A program made the translations under genes and the position numbers. The notes below the pieces were generated by a model. That model made no database searches. It was not told where the DNA came from and saw nothing but the letters and a program-made list of their open reading frames with translations. Shown piece after piece: positions 62,072 to 64,000 of a stretch of 64,000 nt of DNA (position 1 is the stretch's first letter; each line of letters starts with the position of its first letter). The stretch lies in NCBI GenBank assembly GCA_018266835.1, contig JAFDZP010000006.1, positions 1 through 64,000 on the forward strand. The letters run 5' to 3'. The stretch is from Bacteroidota bacterium. GTDB lineage: Bacteria; Bacteroidota; Ignavibacteria; Tepidaquicellales; Tepidaquicellaceae.

Positions 62072-63688
62072 TTAGTATTCCGGTCTGTACATTTTTTCTT
62101 TAACAAACGCCTCAATATTCTTTGGTCTTGAAACCTGTGCAAGTTTATTATCAAAAACATATTCGGCAATCTTTACTGCCATATCTGCTTCCACCTGCAA
62201 TATTTTTTTGATAGGAGGAAAAACCAGTCCGTTCTCCAGTTCTTCACCGCTTAATTGAGATGCCAAAGCAGTAGCTGCAGTTATGAACATTCCATCTGTA
62301 ACTCTTTTCGCCTTCGTTGCAAATATTGCAAGTCCCATTGCCGGAAAAATATAAACATTGTTCCCCTGCCCGGGAGTATATGTTTTACCATTAAGTACAA
62401 CCGGGTCAAAAGGACTTCCGGCTGCAAATATTGCTCTTCCTCCGCTGTATGTGTACGCTTCTTCAGCTGTGCATTCAGATCGTGAAGTCGGATTTGAACA
62501 AGGAAAAATTATCGGCTTCTCATTTATTGCAGACATCAACTCAATTACTTCTTTAGTAAATGCTCCTTTCATTGTACTCAGACCGATTATCGCAGTCGGC
62601 TTTATAGAAAGTATTGCTTCAGCAAAATTATTCGTAAATTTATCATTGGCAGCAAATGTAACTTTATGCCCCGCAAGGTCAGTTCTGGATTTTGTAACCA
62701 ATCCTTTACTATCAAACAGCCAGATTCTATTATGTGCATCCTCTTTCGATATACCATTAAGCATCATAATTTTTATCAGTAAATCAGCTATGCCAATTGA
62801 AGCAGCACCTGCACCGAGGAATAAAAACTTCTGCTCTGTAATGTTCTTCTTAGATGCTTTGCTTGCAGCAAGCAGACCTGCAACTATAACGCTTGCTGTT
62901 CCCTGAATATCATCATTAAAAGTGCAGACTTTATTTCTATATTTATCTAAAATATCTATTGCATTCACTCCTGCAAAATCTTCCCACTGAATACAGATAT
63001 CAGGAAAAACCTCATTTGCAGCTTTTACAAATGTTTCTATAAAATCATCATATTCCTTCCCTCTCACTCTGTGCTTCTTTAATCCGGGATATAATGGATC
63101 ATGTAATAACTCTTCATTATTTGTCCCTACATCAAGCACAATAGGCAATGTATATTGCGGCGGAACACCGGCACATGCTGTGTATAAAGATAGCTTTCCT
63201 ATAGGAATTCCCATTCCTGATATTCCTAAATCACCAAGTCCCAGAATTCTTTCTCCGTCTGTAACAACTGCAAACCGCACATCTTCCTGCGGCCAGTTCT
63301 TCATAATGTTCTTTATCTTTTTCTTATCATAATTCTCGATTGATATATACATACCTCTCGGTCTTCTTAAAATATGTCCGAACTTAAGACAAGCTTCGCC
63401 TACTGTCGGCGTATAAATAATAGGCATGTACTTTACGGGATTATCCATAACAGTCCTGAAAAATAATGTCTCGTTATTATCAAGAAGCTGTGCAAGAAAA
63501 ACATATCTGTTAATCGGTTTTGATATGAATTCGATTTGTTCGTTTATGCGGAGTAACTGTGTATCGAGAGATTCGACTGCAGTAGGAAGCAGTCCTGTAA
63601 GTTTATACTTTTCTCGTTCTTCTAATGTAAATGCCGTGCCTTTATTACGCAGCGGGTCCTGAAGAATTTTGTATCCCGTTTTATCCAT
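62072..63688 (-). CDS. maeA: NAD-dependent malic enzyme
   Basis: 538 residues, the large malic enzyme class. Landmarks: 'DPLRNKGTAFTLEEREKYKLTGLLP', 'MPIIYTPTVGEACLKFGHILRRPRGMYISI', catalytic region 'VRFAVVTDGERILGLGDLGISGMGIPIGKLSLY', metal/NAD stretches 'IQWEDFAGVNAIDIL', 'FNDDIQGTASVIVAGLLAA', 'FLFLGAGAASIGIADLL', and 'FPCSNPTSRSECTAEEAYTYSGGRAIFAAGSPFDPV'. It decarboxylates malate to pyruvate. NAD is likelier than NADP by class, but cofactor cannot be proved here. ATG at 63688. Confidence 0.95.
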   Translation of the reverse strand: MDKTGYKILQDPLRNKGTAFTLEEREKYKLTGLLPTAVESLDTQLLRINEQIEFISKPINRYVFLAQLLDNNETLFFRTVMDNPVKYMPIIYTPTVGEACLKFGHILRRPRGMYISIENYDKKKIKNIMKNWPQEDVRFAVVTDGERILGLGDLGISGMGIPIGKLSLYTACAGVPPQYTLPIVLDVGTNNEELLHDPLYPGLKKHRVRGKEYDDFIETFVKAANEVFPDICIQWEDFAGVNAIDILDKYRNKVCTFNDDIQGTASVIVAGLLAASKASKKNITEQKFLFLGAGAASIGIADLLIKIMMLNGISKEDAHNRIWLFDSKGLVTKSRTDLAGHKVTFAANDKFTNNFAEAILSIKPTAIIGLSTMKGAFTKEVIELMSAINEKPIIFPCSNPTSRSECTAEEAYTYSGGRAIFAAGSPFDPVVLNGKTYTPGQGNNVYIFPAMGLAIFATKAKRVTDGMFITAATALASQLSGEELENGLVFPPIKKILQVEADMAVKIAEYVFDNKLAQVSRPKNIEAFVKEKMYRPEY

Positions 63689-63814
63689 TTTTTACAAAAT
63701 TAATTTATAAATCTGCTATCCTATTAAATAATGACCGTTGATAATTCTCTGTGCAGAGTAAGGTACTAATATGAAAGCATCTGAAATCCTTTCGTATGAA
63801 AGGTACAAATTTAA

Positions 63815-64000
63815 TTAAGCATAGTTATTTTGAAGTACATGCGCACCTTTGTGCCTTATGCTGATTGTAAGATAAAACATACCGAGCATTAGAAGAAGCA
63901 ATGCTGACCATAATGTAAGGAGCTTTTCACCAAATGGAGGTACTAATAAAATGACAAATGAAAATATAATCCCCGCAATACATAAAGCTGTCAGCGCTCC
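63815..64000 (-). CDS. C-terminal part of a membrane protein (runs off the window)
   Basis: 61 codons open to the right edge and ending in TAA at 63815. Translation shows two membrane helices ('ALCIAGIIFSFVILLVPPF' and 'LWSALLLLMLGMFYLTISI') separated by a short 'GEKLLT' loop, and a basic C-terminal tail ('RHKGAHVLQNNYA'). No identification possible from this piece. Confidence 0.6.
   Translation of the reverse strand, partial: GALTALCIAGIIFSFVILLVPPFGEKLLTLWSALLLLMLGMFYLTISIRHKGAHVLQNNYA

Overview
The window is AT-rich bacterial DNA (about one third G+C by eye). It looks like the chromosome of an Ignavibacteria/Chlorobi-type member of the wider Bacteroidota. The evidence is: secreted proteins ending in the type IX secretion sorting domain with the 'YPNPFNPST' signature; GldA/F/G-type genes; a Bacteroidota-style fused E1 dehydrogenase; promoter boxes of the TAnnTTTG type; and frequent TTG starts with few Shine-Dalgarno sites. 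The lineage call is inference. No rRNA or CRISPR array is seen. Four tRNA genes are present: Leu(UAG), Ser(GGA), Ser(CGA) and Lys(CUU).

Layout. 1-9.3 kb (minus strand): two tandem, paralogous giant secreted proteins (the first cut by the window edge) and a BNR/YCF48-repeat protein, both complete ones carrying sorting domains. 9.6-12.9 kb: an accessory patch with a frameshifted, N-terminally truncated tyrosine recombinase, an unrecognised membrane protein broken across several frames, and a tRNA-Leu gene that may have been the integration site. 13-20.3 kb: housekeeping genes (clpX, acyl-CoA carboxylase beta, AMP nucleosidase, two methyltransferases, an SMR exporter) and a ClpB that stops at the start of its middle domain. 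20.4-28 kb: an envelope/LPS-type cluster (GT9, an unusual glycosyltransferase, GT2, methyltransferase, sigma-54 activator, LptE starting at ATT, a cellulose-synthase-like GT2, a TPR protein).

28-42 kb: lipoproteins and small secreted proteins, including a duplicated gene-plus-terminator unit, M29 aminopeptidase, a DUF4377/META protein, the fused E1 alpha-beta dehydrogenase, DUF2267, DUF1801 and a lipoprotein tyrosinase. 42-51 kb: a histone-H1-like/SWIB protein with a 27-bp coding repeat, gpsA and plsY, then a GldA-GldF-GldG-DUF4340 ABC-type operon, an outer-membrane-like protein and a lipoprotein metallo-beta-lactamase-fold enzyme. 51.5-53 kb: a repeat-rich non-coding stretch around tRNA-Lys. 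53-64 kb: a PAS histidine kinase, an arsenic operon (arsR, arsM, an undescribed Cys-rich small protein, acr3, arsC) with a clear ArsR-like operator, a membrane b-type plus ten-haem c-type cytochrome pair, an NTF2-like protein, malic enzyme, and a partial membrane protein at the edge.

The points most worth following are the broken recombinase/membrane-protein locus, the truncated ClpB, the new small arsenic-operon protein, several perfect or near-perfect inverted repeats just upstream of genes, and four families of intergenic repeats. I did not find a clear new defence or mobile system.
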